64,000 bases of DNA from JAYODW01 sp038116745 (lineage in GTDB: Bacteria > Pseudomonadota > Gammaproteobacteria > Ga0077536). Under the pieces are notes generated by a model. It did not search any database. It was not told the DNA's origin and was given only the letters and a program-made list of their open reading frames with translations. Location of the stretch: positions 1-64,000 of the forward strand of contig JAYODW010000015.1 of NCBI GenBank assembly GCA_038116745.1. Direction: 5' to 3'. Shown here piece by piece: positions 43,938 to 52,254 of the stretch; positions within the stretch are counted from its first letter, which is position 1, and each line of letters opens with the position of its first letter. Both the position numbers and the translations under genes were made by a program.

Positions 43938-46900
43938 CTATTCCAATTCGGCACTCGACAGCAACGCTATCTGCGCGCGGATTCTGGCTTCGCTTGCACG
44001 CGCTTCCTCGAGCTTCGCCCGCTCTTTTTCCACGACCGCTGCGGGTGCCCTCTCGACAAACGCAGGATTGGCCAGCTTCTGCTCGGCACGCGCGACCTCA
44101 CCAACCAGGCGCATCAGCTCTTTTTCCAGGCGCTGCGCTTCGGCTTCCCGATCGATCAGATCACTCAGTGGAATTTTCAGCGTCATCGAGCCCGCCAGCG
44201 CCGTCGCCGCCTGCTCAGTGTGGCCCGCCACCGGCTCAGGGGCTTCTGTGCGAGCGAGCTGCGCAATCAGGCGGGCTGAGGACTCAAGCCAGGCGTGCTC
44301 TTCTTCTGTGCCTCCCTCGACGAGTACCGGCAACCGTTTCGAGGGCTCAATGTCGTACTCTGCCCGCACACGGCGCACACCCAGGATAAACGCCTGCAAC
44401 CATTCAAACTGAGCGCGATCGCTGGCCGCCAACTCGGCGCCGCGTGCCTGCGGAAAATCCTGCAGCATCAGCGTCTCAGCATCCCGGCCACGGTGCTCAG
44501 CGAGCTTCAACCATATAGCCTCCGTGATGAATGGCATCAGCGGATGCAATGCGCGTAATGCATCGTCCAGGAGATCAAGCAGAGCCTGGCAGACAGCATT
44601 TTTGCGTTCTGCGCTAGCAGCTTCGTCATACAACGTGACCTTCGCGATCTCGATGTACCAGTCACAATACTCATCCCAGATGAACTCGTAGAGAGACTGC
44701 GCCGCGAGATCGAAACGATAGCTCTGAAAGCCCTCGTGCACGCGCTGCAGCGCATGGTCACAGCGCGCGCGGATCCAACGCTCCGCTACCCCGAGCTGAT
44801 CCGATGCCACCTTGCCCTCCTGGGCATGTTGCTCGCAGACCATAAAAACAAAGCGCGAAGCGTTCCAGATCTTGTTACAGAAATTGCGGTATCCGCCGAT
44901 ACGCCCGAGATCAAACCGGATATCACGCCCCTGTGTCGCCATCACTGCGAAGGTGAAGCGGAGCGCATCGGTGCCGTGAGCCGCTATGCCGTCTGCGTAC
45001 TGTCGTCGGGTTGCCGCCTCTATGCGGGGCGCATCCTCCGGCCGCATGAGCCCGGTAGTGCGCTTGGCCACCAAGGTCTCCAGATCGACGCCGTCAATGA
45101 GGTCCAGCGGATCAAGAATGTTCCCCTTGGACTTGGACATCTTGCTGCCGTCGGCGTCCCGTACCAGGCCGTGGATGTAAACCTCTCTGAAAGGGACATC
45201 CCCCATGAACTTGAGTCCCATCATGATCATGCGTGCGACCCAGAAGAAAATGATGTCAAAACCCGTGACGAGTACATCAGTCGGGTAAAAGCGTTTCAGC
45301 GCGTCGGTATCGCGCGGCCAGCCTAAAGTTGAGAACGGCCACAGCGCGGACGAGAACCAGGTATCCAGCACATCCGGGTCCTGAACCAGTGCGATCTCTT
45401 CGCCCAATCCACTGCGCCGGCGTGCATCCGCTTCATCACGGCCGACATGAATGCCTCCGTCAGGGTCATACCAGGCAGGAATGCGGTGGCCCCACCAGAG
45501 CTGACGCGAAATGCACCAGTCTTCAATGTTGCGCATCCATTCGAAATAGGTTTTTGACCAGTTTTCGGGCACAAAACGGATACGCCCATCTTCAACGGCA
45601 GCAATCGCGGGCGCTGCGAGGGGGGCGACTCGCACATACCACTGGTCGGTAAGGTAGGGCTCAATGACTGACTGCGTCCTGTCACCTCGCGGCACCATAA
45701 GCTTGTGATCACGGACCTCAGCGAGCAGCCCGAGCGCAGACATCTCGTCAACTACCTGCTGCCTGGCGACAAATCTATCCAACCCCCTGAATCGTTCAGG
45801 TGCGTTCTCGTTGATCGCGGCATCGGGCGTAAAAACGTTGATGATCGGCAGGTCGTGACGCTGACCCACGGCGTGATCGTTGAAATCGTGGGCTGGGGTG
45901 ATTTTGACGCAGCCGGAGCCAAACTCAGGATCAACGTAATCATCCGCAACAATCGGGATCTCGCGGTCGGTCAGAGGAAGTCTCACCCTCTTGCCGATGA
46001 ATCGCCTGTAGCGCTCGTCCTCCGGATGCACCGCCACCGCCGAGTCGCCGAGCATGGTTTCGGGGCGGGTTGTCGCGACCGTTACGGCGCCGGTGCCATC
46101 GGCCAGCGGGTAGCGGAAATGCCATAGCGAACCGTTTTCTTCCTCTGACACGACCTCAAGGTCAGATATCGCCGTATGCAGAACCGGATCCCAGTTGACC
46201 AGACGCTGCCCGCGATAGATGAGCCCTTCTTCGAAGAGGCTGATGAACACCTCCCGCACAGCTACCGACAGCTCATCATCCAGGGTGAAGCGTTCGCGGG
46301 ACCAGTCCGTGGAAGCGCCCATGCGCCGCAGCTGCCGGGTGATGGTTCCACCGGACTCGTCTTTCCAGCGCCACACGGCATCGACGAAGCGTTCGCGTCC
46401 CAGGTCATGCCGGGACACGCCGGTTGCGCCGAGTTGACGTTCGACCACGATCTGGGTCGCGATTCCGGCATGGTCCGTGCCGCATTGCCATAGCGCACCC
46501 CGCCCGTTCATCCGCTGGTAGCGAATCAGGGCGTCCATCAGGGTGTCCTGGAAAGCGTGCCCCATGTGCAGGCTGCCGGTAACGTTCGGCGGGGGCAGCA
46601 TGATGCAGTACGGCTCCCCCTGTTCAGCGGGTTTAAAGTACCCGCTTTCTTCCCACCGCGCGTAAAAAGCCTGCTCAATTGCCCGCGGATCGTAGGTCTT
46701 ATCCATCTCTGTTGTTTTCTTCGTCATACGTTCCACTGATGAATCGGTCTCAAGGAGATCTGCCTTGGATACAGCAACTCCGGCGGCCGCCCCCTCGCCG
46801 AGCGCCGCAGCTATCTCCTGCCTGAGCTCAGTGCGGAGTTCCGCCAATGCCGCGGAAACAGCGTCAGCGACCAGTTTCCTGAACTCGGGTTCTTCCCTGC

Positions 46901-47045
46901 TTGTTGCGGATTCGGGCTGCGTGCCGCCCCCGTTCACACGCTCGGACAAACGCGGCGCCGCGGCTCGCTCTACTCGTTCGGTGAGTCGCGGAGGCTCTTT
47001 CGCCCCGCCTCCCTGGGTTCGCCCGAGGCCCTTCCGGGGTTCCAT
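43938..47045 (-). CDS. valS: Valyl-tRNA synthetase with N-terminal extension
   Basis: Charges tRNA-Val. 1035 residues from the ATG at 47045. The ValRS proper begins at MDKTYDPRAIEQAFYARWEE, about residue 114; it has the HIGH motif PNVTGSLHMGHA, the editing domain, KMSKS in DGSKMSKSKGN, the anticodon domain and the C-terminal coiled coil (about 960-1030, SDLIDREAEAQRLEKEL). The first 113 residues are not part of ValRS: a Gly/Arg/Pro-rich stretch with a duplicated PRLTERV/PRLSERV motif and a helix AALAELRTELRQEIAAAL. They may be a small gene fused in frame. ATG codons at about residues 107 (MTKKTTEMDK) and 114 could give the normal protein. An in-frame TTG at 47051 is also possible. Confidence 0.95.
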   Translation of the reverse strand: MEPRKGLGRTQGGGAKEPPRLTERVERAAAPRLSERVNGGGTQPESATSREEPEFRKLVADAVSAALAELRTELRQEIAAALGEGAAAGVAVSKADLLETDSSVERMTKKTTEMDKTYDPRAIEQAFYARWEESGYFKPAEQGEPYCIMLPPPNVTGSLHMGHAFQDTLMDALIRYQRMNGRGALWQCGTDHAGIATQIVVERQLGATGVSRHDLGRERFVDAVWRWKDESGGTITRQLRRMGASTDWSRERFTLDDELSVAVREVFISLFEEGLIYRGQRLVNWDPVLHTAISDLEVVSEEENGSLWHFRYPLADGTGAVTVATTRPETMLGDSAVAVHPEDERYRRFIGKRVRLPLTDREIPIVADDYVDPEFGSGCVKITPAHDFNDHAVGQRHDLPIINVFTPDAAINENAPERFRGLDRFVARQQVVDEMSALGLLAEVRDHKLMVPRGDRTQSVIEPYLTDQWYVRVAPLAAPAIAAVEDGRIRFVPENWSKTYFEWMRNIEDWCISRQLWWGHRIPAWYDPDGGIHVGRDEADARRRSGLGEEIALVQDPDVLDTWFSSALWPFSTLGWPRDTDALKRFYPTDVLVTGFDIIFFWVARMIMMGLKFMGDVPFREVYIHGLVRDADGSKMSKSKGNILDPLDLIDGVDLETLVAKRTTGLMRPEDAPRIEAATRRQYADGIAAHGTDALRFTFAVMATQGRDIRFDLGRIGGYRNFCNKIWNASRFVFMVCEQHAQEGKVASDQLGVAERWIRARCDHALQRVHEGFQSYRFDLAAQSLYEFIWDEYCDWYIEIAKVTLYDEAASAERKNAVCQALLDLLDDALRALHPLMPFITEAIWLKLAEHRGRDAETLMLQDFPQARGAELAASDRAQFEWLQAFILGVRRVRAEYDIEPSKRLPVLVEGGTEEEHAWLESSARLIAQLARTEAPEPVAGHTEQAATALAGSMTLKIPLSDLIDREAEAQRLEKELMRLVGEVARAEQKLANPAFVERAPAAVVEKERAKLEEARASEARIRAQIALLSSAELE

Positions 47046-47054
47046 CGACAAGGT

Positions 47055-47477
47055 TCAGGTTCCAATCTTGTGGGCCTGCAGCGGAAATCCGCGCTCCTGG
47101 TAAAACCGGTACCGCTTGCGGGCCGCCTCTCGCGTAGCGTCGTCGAAGCCAGCCGATTCCACTACCCGCTTGAAGCTGCTGACGTTTCCGGGAACATCAG
47201 GCGCCAGGTTAACCAGCACGTCCGGCTCAAGGAGCTGGTCCGTTCGGGTACCAATCACGACAGCGGAACCGTCATCTTCCTCGGAGGCTATTCGGTGTGG
47301 CACGAAACTGGTGTCGCTGAAGCGCCACAACAGGTCGTTGAACGCGCTCACCGCGTCCGCGTCTCTACACGCAACAAAAACGGCGTGGCCGCGCGCGCAG
47401 GCCTTCTCAACGATCCGACACAGAGCCACATCGTGTCGGGCAGCCCCATCGACGATGTAGAAATCCACCCGCGTCAT
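47055..47477 (-). CDS. holC: DNA polymerase III chi subunit
   Basis: Connects the clamp loader to SSB. 140 residues with VDFYIVDGAARHDVALCRIV, AVFVACRDADAVSAFNDLLW, SFVPHRIASEED and VLVNLAPDVPG. The ATG at 47477 overlaps the pepA stop (ATGA); longer in-frame starts are not supported. The order pepA-holC-valS is conserved across gamma- and betaproteobacteria. Confidence 0.93.
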   Translation of the reverse strand: MTRVDFYIVDGAARHDVALCRIVEKACARGHAVFVACRDADAVSAFNDLLWRFSDTSFVPHRIASEEDDGSAVVIGTRTDQLLEPDVLVNLAPDVPGNVSSFKRVVESAGFDDATREAARKRYRFYQERGFPLQAHKIGT

Positions 47478-48952
47478 GCAGCGCCGCGCAATACGTAATC
47501 CAGCAACAGAGGGACTGGTCGTCCAGTGGCGCCTTTGTTCTTGCCGCTGTTCCACGCCGTACCGGCAACATCGAGATGGGCCCAGCGATATTTACGTGTA
47601 AAACGAGCGAGAAAACACGCCGCGGTAACTGTACCCGCGCTGCGGCCGCCTACGTTTGCCATGTCAGCAAAGGGACTATCAAGCTGCCGCTGGTAGTCTT
47701 CCCACAGCGGCAACCGCCACGCACGATCCCCTGTGTATTCACCCGATTCGAGCAGCGCGGCGGCAAGCTCATCATCATTGGCCAGCAGTCCGGACGCGTG
47801 CTCTCCCAGCGCCACGATGCAGGCGCCGGTCAGAGTCGCGATATCAATGACCACCGCAGGCTCAAAGCGCGCTGCATAAGTCAAGGTATCGCACAGGATA
47901 AGGCGCCCCTCAGCATCTGTGTTCAGAATTTCGATAGTCTGCCCGGACATACTCGTGACGATATCGCCAGGCTTGCTGGCGTTTCCGTCCGGCAGGTTCT
48001 CGGTTGCCGCTATCAGTCCTACAACATTGATGGGTGGTGCAATCTCAGCCAGCGCGGCCATGGTTCCGAGCACGCTGGCCGCACCCCCCATGTCAAACTT
48101 CATCTCATCCATTCCAGCACCGGGTTTGAGCGAGATCCCGCCGGAATCAAACGTCACACCCTTACCCACGAGCGCGACAGGCGGCGTATCCCCCGCGCCG
48201 CGATACTCCAGCACGATCAGCTTCGCTGGCTGGCGCGACCCCCGTGACACCGACAGAAAGGCGCCCATGCCGAGCGCCTCCATCTCTGCCTCTTCGATGA
48301 CCTGCACCGTCAGCGCGCCATGTTTTTCGGCAAGCGCAATGGCTGTTTCAGACAGATGGGTGGGTGTGCAGACATTCCCCGGGCGGTTCGCCAGATCTCG
48401 CGTTAATCGCAAACCACGGAGCAGGGCGCGGACGCGCTTTAGTGCTGCCCGCAGATCAGCATCGCCGTCGGCGGGCGTCATCACGCTGAACCTGCTGACC
48501 GCTGGCGCGGCCGGCTTCGTTTTGTGTTCCGTGAAGCGATACGCCGTCCGGTCAACCGCTAGCGCTTGCTGCTCGAGGGCCCAGGCCGTGTCACGGCCGT
48601 CGATGTTCACTTCGAGCAGGGCACTCACCACGTTGCGTACTTTGGCACTGTTGAGCGCAGCGGCAACCGCAGAACAAGTCTTCACGAATTCGGTCGGGGC
48701 GACGCCCCCCTGACGTCCGCAGCCGGCGAGCAGAACACGCTCTGCTTCGACGCCTTTAACGTCCGGAATGAGCAGTGTCTCACCGGCCTTGCCGCTGACA
48801 TCACCTCTTTTTACGAGGCGGGAGATGACCCCTCCAGTGGCCTTATCGAGTTCCGCAGCAGCGGCGCCGAGATTTTTCCCCGCGAAAACACCGACAACCA
48901 GACAAGCCGTTTTCTGGGCCTTGAGCGGCCCCCGTTTCAGGGAAATATCCAT
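47474..48952 (-). CDS. pepA: Leucyl aminopeptidase PepA (M17)
   Basis: Two-metal cytosolic aminopeptidase, in E. coli also a DNA-binding factor in Xer recombination and carAB control. 492 residues from the ATG at 48952 (MDISLKRGPL). Metal and catalytic motifs: GKGVTFDSGGISLKPG, MKFDMGGAASVLGTM, the family signature NTDAEGRLIL and HLDVAGTAW. It is divergent from lptG. Confidence 0.95.
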   Translation of the reverse strand: MDISLKRGPLKAQKTACLVVGVFAGKNLGAAAAELDKATGGVISRLVKRGDVSGKAGETLLIPDVKGVEAERVLLAGCGRQGGVAPTEFVKTCSAVAAALNSAKVRNVVSALLEVNIDGRDTAWALEQQALAVDRTAYRFTEHKTKPAAPAVSRFSVMTPADGDADLRAALKRVRALLRGLRLTRDLANRPGNVCTPTHLSETAIALAEKHGALTVQVIEEAEMEALGMGAFLSVSRGSRQPAKLIVLEYRGAGDTPPVALVGKGVTFDSGGISLKPGAGMDEMKFDMGGAASVLGTMAALAEIAPPINVVGLIAATENLPDGNASKPGDIVTSMSGQTIEILNTDAEGRLILCDTLTYAARFEPAVVIDIATLTGACIVALGEHASGLLANDDELAAALLESGEYTGDRAWRLPLWEDYQRQLDSPFADMANVGGRSAGTVTAACFLARFTRKYRWAHLDVAGTAWNSGKNKGATGRPVPLLLDYVLRGAA

Positions 48953-49097
48953 AAGCGTTCTCACTCAGAAAAAGGCGCTGGACCGTTACCCCAGCGAACC
49001 AAATCGCTGTGGATCAGGTGCCCGCAGCAGACGAAGCCGCAGTGTATGCTTTCATTTTTCGGCGCGCAAAAACCGCGCCGTTGGCGGATATCAGCGC

Positions 49098-50162
49098 ATG
49101 CGAATCGTGGATCGCTACATCGGACGGAGCATCATCGGCGCGGCTCTTACCGTCCTGTTCGTGCTTGTGGCCATCTTTACCTTCTTTGCTTTCATAGACG
49201 AGCTCGAGGATGTCGGGCGCGGGGTTTACACGTTAACCAAGGCCACCGGCGTCGTGCTTCTTCAGCTTCCTGGCCTCGCCTATGAGCTGTTGCCCATAGC
49301 CGCGCTGCTCGGGGCGCTGCTCGCCCTCGGATCGCTCGCTGAACGGGGCGAGCTCGCGGTGGTCCGCGCGGCCGGCGTATCCAAGGGCCGCTTGATTCGC
49401 TCAGTCATGAAAGCCGGATTACTGCTCACTCTCGGGGCTGCACTGGTTGGGGAAGTGGTCTACCCCGCCAGCGAACGACTTGCGCGCAGCCAGCGCTCGG
49501 CAGCTATCGAAGACCGGGTCGGCAGCGTCACGAAGCATGGCTTCTGGGCGCGCGACGGACGTAGCTTCGTTAACATCAAGGGACTGGCCGAGCGCGATCG
49601 TTACCGCAATATCGATATCTTCGAATTCGATGATGGCCGCGAGCTACGGGTAGCGTCCCATGCGGAGGAAGCCCGCTACATCGACGGACAATGGCAGCTG
49701 CTGGAACTGACTCAGACGCGTTTCGAGCCGGACGGAGTCGCAACCTTAAAACTTCCAAAAGCCAGCTGGTCATCCGTGCTCGATCCAGAACTCATCGGCA
49801 TGGTGGCTCTCAAGCCTGAGATATTGTCCATATACGAGCTCGCCCGCTACGTCCGCTTCGGCAAGGAGAACGGGCAGAACGTTCAGCGCTGGGAACATGC
49901 TCTGTGGACGAAGCTGACTTACCCGTTAGCAGCAGCAGTGATGGTCTATCTCGCCTGTCCACTGGTCATGCGAGCCGGGCGAGATATCTCGGTGGGAAGA
50001 CGGGTGACACTGGGCACGCTGATCGGTCTCGCGTTTCATATCGCCAACCAGGCATCAGGGCATCTGGGCACCGTTTTCGGCATCACGCCGGCGCTGAGCG
50101 CGCTCGGCCCCACCATGGCGATTTTTTTTCTCAGCGCCTTCCTGATGCAGAGGCAGGCATAG
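49098..50162 (+). CDS. lptG: LPS export permease LptG
   Basis: Inner-membrane permease subunit of the LptB2FG transporter. 354 residues with six membrane segments, three before and three after the periplasmic beta-jellyroll (about 105-265). LptG rather than LptF is indicated by the N-terminus RIVDRYIGRSIIGAALTVLF, KHGFWARDGRSFVNI in the jellyroll, and YELARYVRFGKENGQN before the C-terminal helices. The ATG at 49098 gives the family length. lptF, which normally separates pepA from lptG, is absent: only 145 bases lie between the pepA and lptG starts. The 3' end overlaps the RDD gene on the other strand by 32 bases. Confidence 0.92.
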   Translation: MRIVDRYIGRSIIGAALTVLFVLVAIFTFFAFIDELEDVGRGVYTLTKATGVVLLQLPGLAYELLPIAALLGALLALGSLAERGELAVVRAAGVSKGRLIRSVMKAGLLLTLGAALVGEVVYPASERLARSQRSAAIEDRVGSVTKHGFWARDGRSFVNIKGLAERDRYRNIDIFEFDDGRELRVASHAEEARYIDGQWQLLELTQTRFEPDGVATLKLPKASWSSVLDPELIGMVALKPEILSIYELARYVRFGKENGQNVQRWEHALWTKLTYPLAAAVMVYLACPLVMRAGRDISVGRRVTLGTLIGLAFHIANQASGHLGTVFGITPALSALGPTMAIFFLSAFLMQRQA

Positions 50163-50592
50163 CCGGCGCTCGCCACAGCTGCGTTTTCGATACTCGGTCG
50201 GGCCAGGTACTGCCCTGAGGGTGGAGCAGGGAGACCCAGTAGCCAAGCCCCCCGAGCGACAGGGAAATTGCCGCAGCGGCGAAGCGCAGGAGCGCATCGC
50301 TCCAGATCGGAAACGTCCCGTCGAGGCGGCGGATCTCAAGCCGCCAAGCCTGCATGCCCAGGGTACGTCCACGCGTCCAGCAGAATCCGAAATAGACAAA
50401 GCCTACCATCAGCAGATAGCAGAAGAACCACGGATTTCCGGGCCGGGGAGGCTGTCCGCCACCGGCCACAACCGGTAGCAGCGCCGCGCAATACAGGACG
50501 CCAAAAAGCGCGACCGTGTCGTAGAGCATAGCCATCAAGCGTCGACCAAGGCCAACCTTTTCCCACCCGTCGCCCGGTCCCACCTGCCTCAC
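50131..50592 (-). CDS. RDD-family membrane protein
   Basis: 153 residues, three predicted membrane helices. The family Arg-Asp motif is in VGLGRRLMAMLYDTVALF near the N-terminus, and CWTRGRTLGMQAWRLEIRRLDG is the conserved middle. Function unknown; some RDD proteins have been linked to Na+ or Li+ transport. An RDD gene next to lptG is common in gammaproteobacteria. The gene tail overlaps lptG. Confidence 0.88.
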   Translation of the reverse strand: MRQVGPGDGWEKVGLGRRLMAMLYDTVALFGVLYCAALLPVVAGGGQPPRPGNPWFFCYLLMVGFVYFGFCWTRGRTLGMQAWRLEIRRLDGTFPIWSDALLRFAAAAISLSLGGLGYWVSLLHPQGSTWPDRVSKTQLWRAPAMPASASGRR

Positions 50593-50714
50593 CTGCGAAA
50601 CCTGAAGGCGAGTCGAGGTGGATATTTGTGCACGGAATGTTCCATAACTTCAGTGAGCCACCATAATAGGCTCGGCATCAAAACACGGGTCTGCACTCAC
50701 GGGAAGCGGATTTC

Positions 50715-51827
50715 TTGTCTGATTCACTGAACAAATTGCGTCAGGTGGTGATTGATACCCTGAGCCTGCCAGGCGATGGTCCACGGCGTTCCTGCTTACG
50801 CTCTGGCCTCACGAAAATCGTCTGTTTTTGGGTACTCGCGGTGCTCGGGCCGCACAGCGCTGAGGCCGATTGGGACACGGCCCCAGCAGCGCGGCTGTTC
50901 ATGAACTGCGAGGGTCAGGGGGAACCGAGCGTCATCCTCGACGCCGGACTCGGAGGATCCTCTCTCGAGTGGGTCTATGTGGTGGAACAGCTGCGTCCCT
51001 ACACACGGGTGTGCACGTTTGACCGTGCGGGCTACGGCAACAGCGAGATGGGCCGTATGCCGCGCACGAGTTCGCGTATCGCGAACGAGCTCTACCTCGC
51101 GCTGCTCCAAGCAGATGTAACACCACCTTACCTGCTTGTCGGACACTCGTTCGGTGGTTTCAACGTGCAGTTGTTCGCTCGGCGCTATCCCTACCTGATT
51201 GCCGGCACCGTCCTCCTCGATGCTTCCCACCCAGAGCAGGTCGATCGGTTCCTTGCACCACCGCTGAACATCCTCACCGCGCCGAGCAGCAATATCGGCA
51301 TCGTCCGTTTTCGGGATCCGCCGCCACCCAGCGAGTTACTTCCCACCGACATCAAGGAAGTCATCTCCCGACGTTTGCTGCGTTGGAAGACCCGTCAAAC
51401 GGTAGCAAGCGAACTATTGAACTTCAGGCAGAGTGCTCTGCAACTGGCCCAAACCCCCGGACAACCAGACCTGCCGTTGCTGGTGATTACCCGCGGGCGA
51501 ATGGATAGTCCACACGATGAGAAGCGCATATTGATGGAGCGCCTGTGGCTTGAGCTGCAGGTGGAGCTCGCGGATACGAGCCAGCAGTCCGCTCATTTCA
51601 TTGCTCGCAGAGCCGGACACAACATTCACATAGAGCAACCAGAAGCGGTCGCGTTCGGCGTTGGCCTGCTGGTCGAACGGTTTCGCGCGCAGATGAACAG
51701 TGATGCGAGGGGACTGCTCGTTCCCGTCGCCGACGCATGGGCCGCGCAGCCGCTGGACATTACATGGATGCGCGACAACCTTGATCTGTACCCCGAGCAG
51801 GAGCAGCACTCCCACCTGGGCTGGTGA
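50715..51827 (+). CDS. Exported alpha/beta-fold hydrolase
   Basis: 370 residues from a TTG at 50715; the start is uncertain. A hydrophobic segment at about 33-47 (IVCFWVLAVLGPHSAEA) after a basic N region looks like a signal peptide or anchor. The nucleophile elbow is LVGHSFGGFNVQLFARR (Ser145), the oxyanion region VILDAGLGGSSLEW, the acid is probably in LLVITRGRMDSPHDE, and the His is in RAGHNIHIEQPEAV (His302). The substrate is not predictable. About 40 C-terminal residues go beyond the core fold. It converges on tRNA-Glu. Confidence 0.8.
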   Translation: MSDSLNKLRQVVIDTLSLPGDGPRRSCLRSGLTKIVCFWVLAVLGPHSAEADWDTAPAARLFMNCEGQGEPSVILDAGLGGSSLEWVYVVEQLRPYTRVCTFDRAGYGNSEMGRMPRTSSRIANELYLALLQADVTPPYLLVGHSFGGFNVQLFARRYPYLIAGTVLLDASHPEQVDRFLAPPLNILTAPSSNIGIVRFRDPPPPSELLPTDIKEVISRRLLRWKTRQTVASELLNFRQSALQLAQTPGQPDLPLLVITRGRMDSPHDEKRILMERLWLELQVELADTSQQSAHFIARRAGHNIHIEQPEAVAFGVGLLVERFRAQMNSDARGLLVPVADAWAAQPLDITWMRDNLDLYPEQEQHSHLGW

Positions 51828-51862
51828 GGCGAGGTCGGGTTCCTACGAGCTGTTCCGTTGGA

Positions 51863-51938
51863 TGGCGCTCCCTAGGGGACTCGAACCCCTGTTTTCGGCG
51901 TGAGAGGCCGACGTCCTGGGCCACTAGACGAAGGGAGC
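51863..51938 (-). tRNA. tRNA-Glu (anticodon CTC), CCA encoded
   Basis: A 76-base cloverleaf on the minus strand: acceptor GCTCCCT/AGGGAGC, discriminator G, encoded CCA, T-arm AGGGG-TTCGAGT-CCCCT and anticodon stem TCGGC/GCCGA around loop CTCTCAC, giving anticodon CTC. The body closely matches gammaproteobacterial tRNA-Glu. It reads GAG codons only; the usual TTC isoacceptor must be elsewhere. Confidence 0.95.
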
Positions 51939-52254
51939 GTCGAATGGGGCGCGGATGGTATCATAGGCGGCTGACATCCGGACGAGTTCCGAACCGCCTT
52001 CGCCCCGAGTACCAGCCGCGCTGCTCGCTATGTCCCTGGCTAAGACGACGCTGCCCCCAACAAATCGGAGCTGTCGAACAGCCAGACCTGAGGGACTGAG
52101 ACTCCCGGCGCATCCAGCGCAGGATAAGTAAACGAGCGGCTCTGGCGCTCCGCGACTGCAACCGCTGCGGGTCGCCCGGTCCGGAACTCAAACGGCGCTC
52201 GCGGACTGCTGGAAAGGTCCGCACGTTAAACGACCGCAACTGCTTCGGTTCACC
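51939..52254. other. Gap between tRNA-Glu and pcnB
   Basis: 316 bases without a supportable gene. It should hold the tRNA promoter (minus strand, near the tRNA) and the pcnB promoter (plus strand), but I could not find a well-matched -35/-10 pair for pcnB. Confidence 0.5.
51960..51965 (-). promoter_or_regulatory. Possible -10 of the tRNA-Glu promoter
   Basis: TATGAT on the minus strand, 21 bases before the tRNA 5' end, followed by the GC-rich stretch CCGCGCCCC typical of stringently controlled stable-RNA promoters. No clear -35 was found. Confidence 0.35.
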
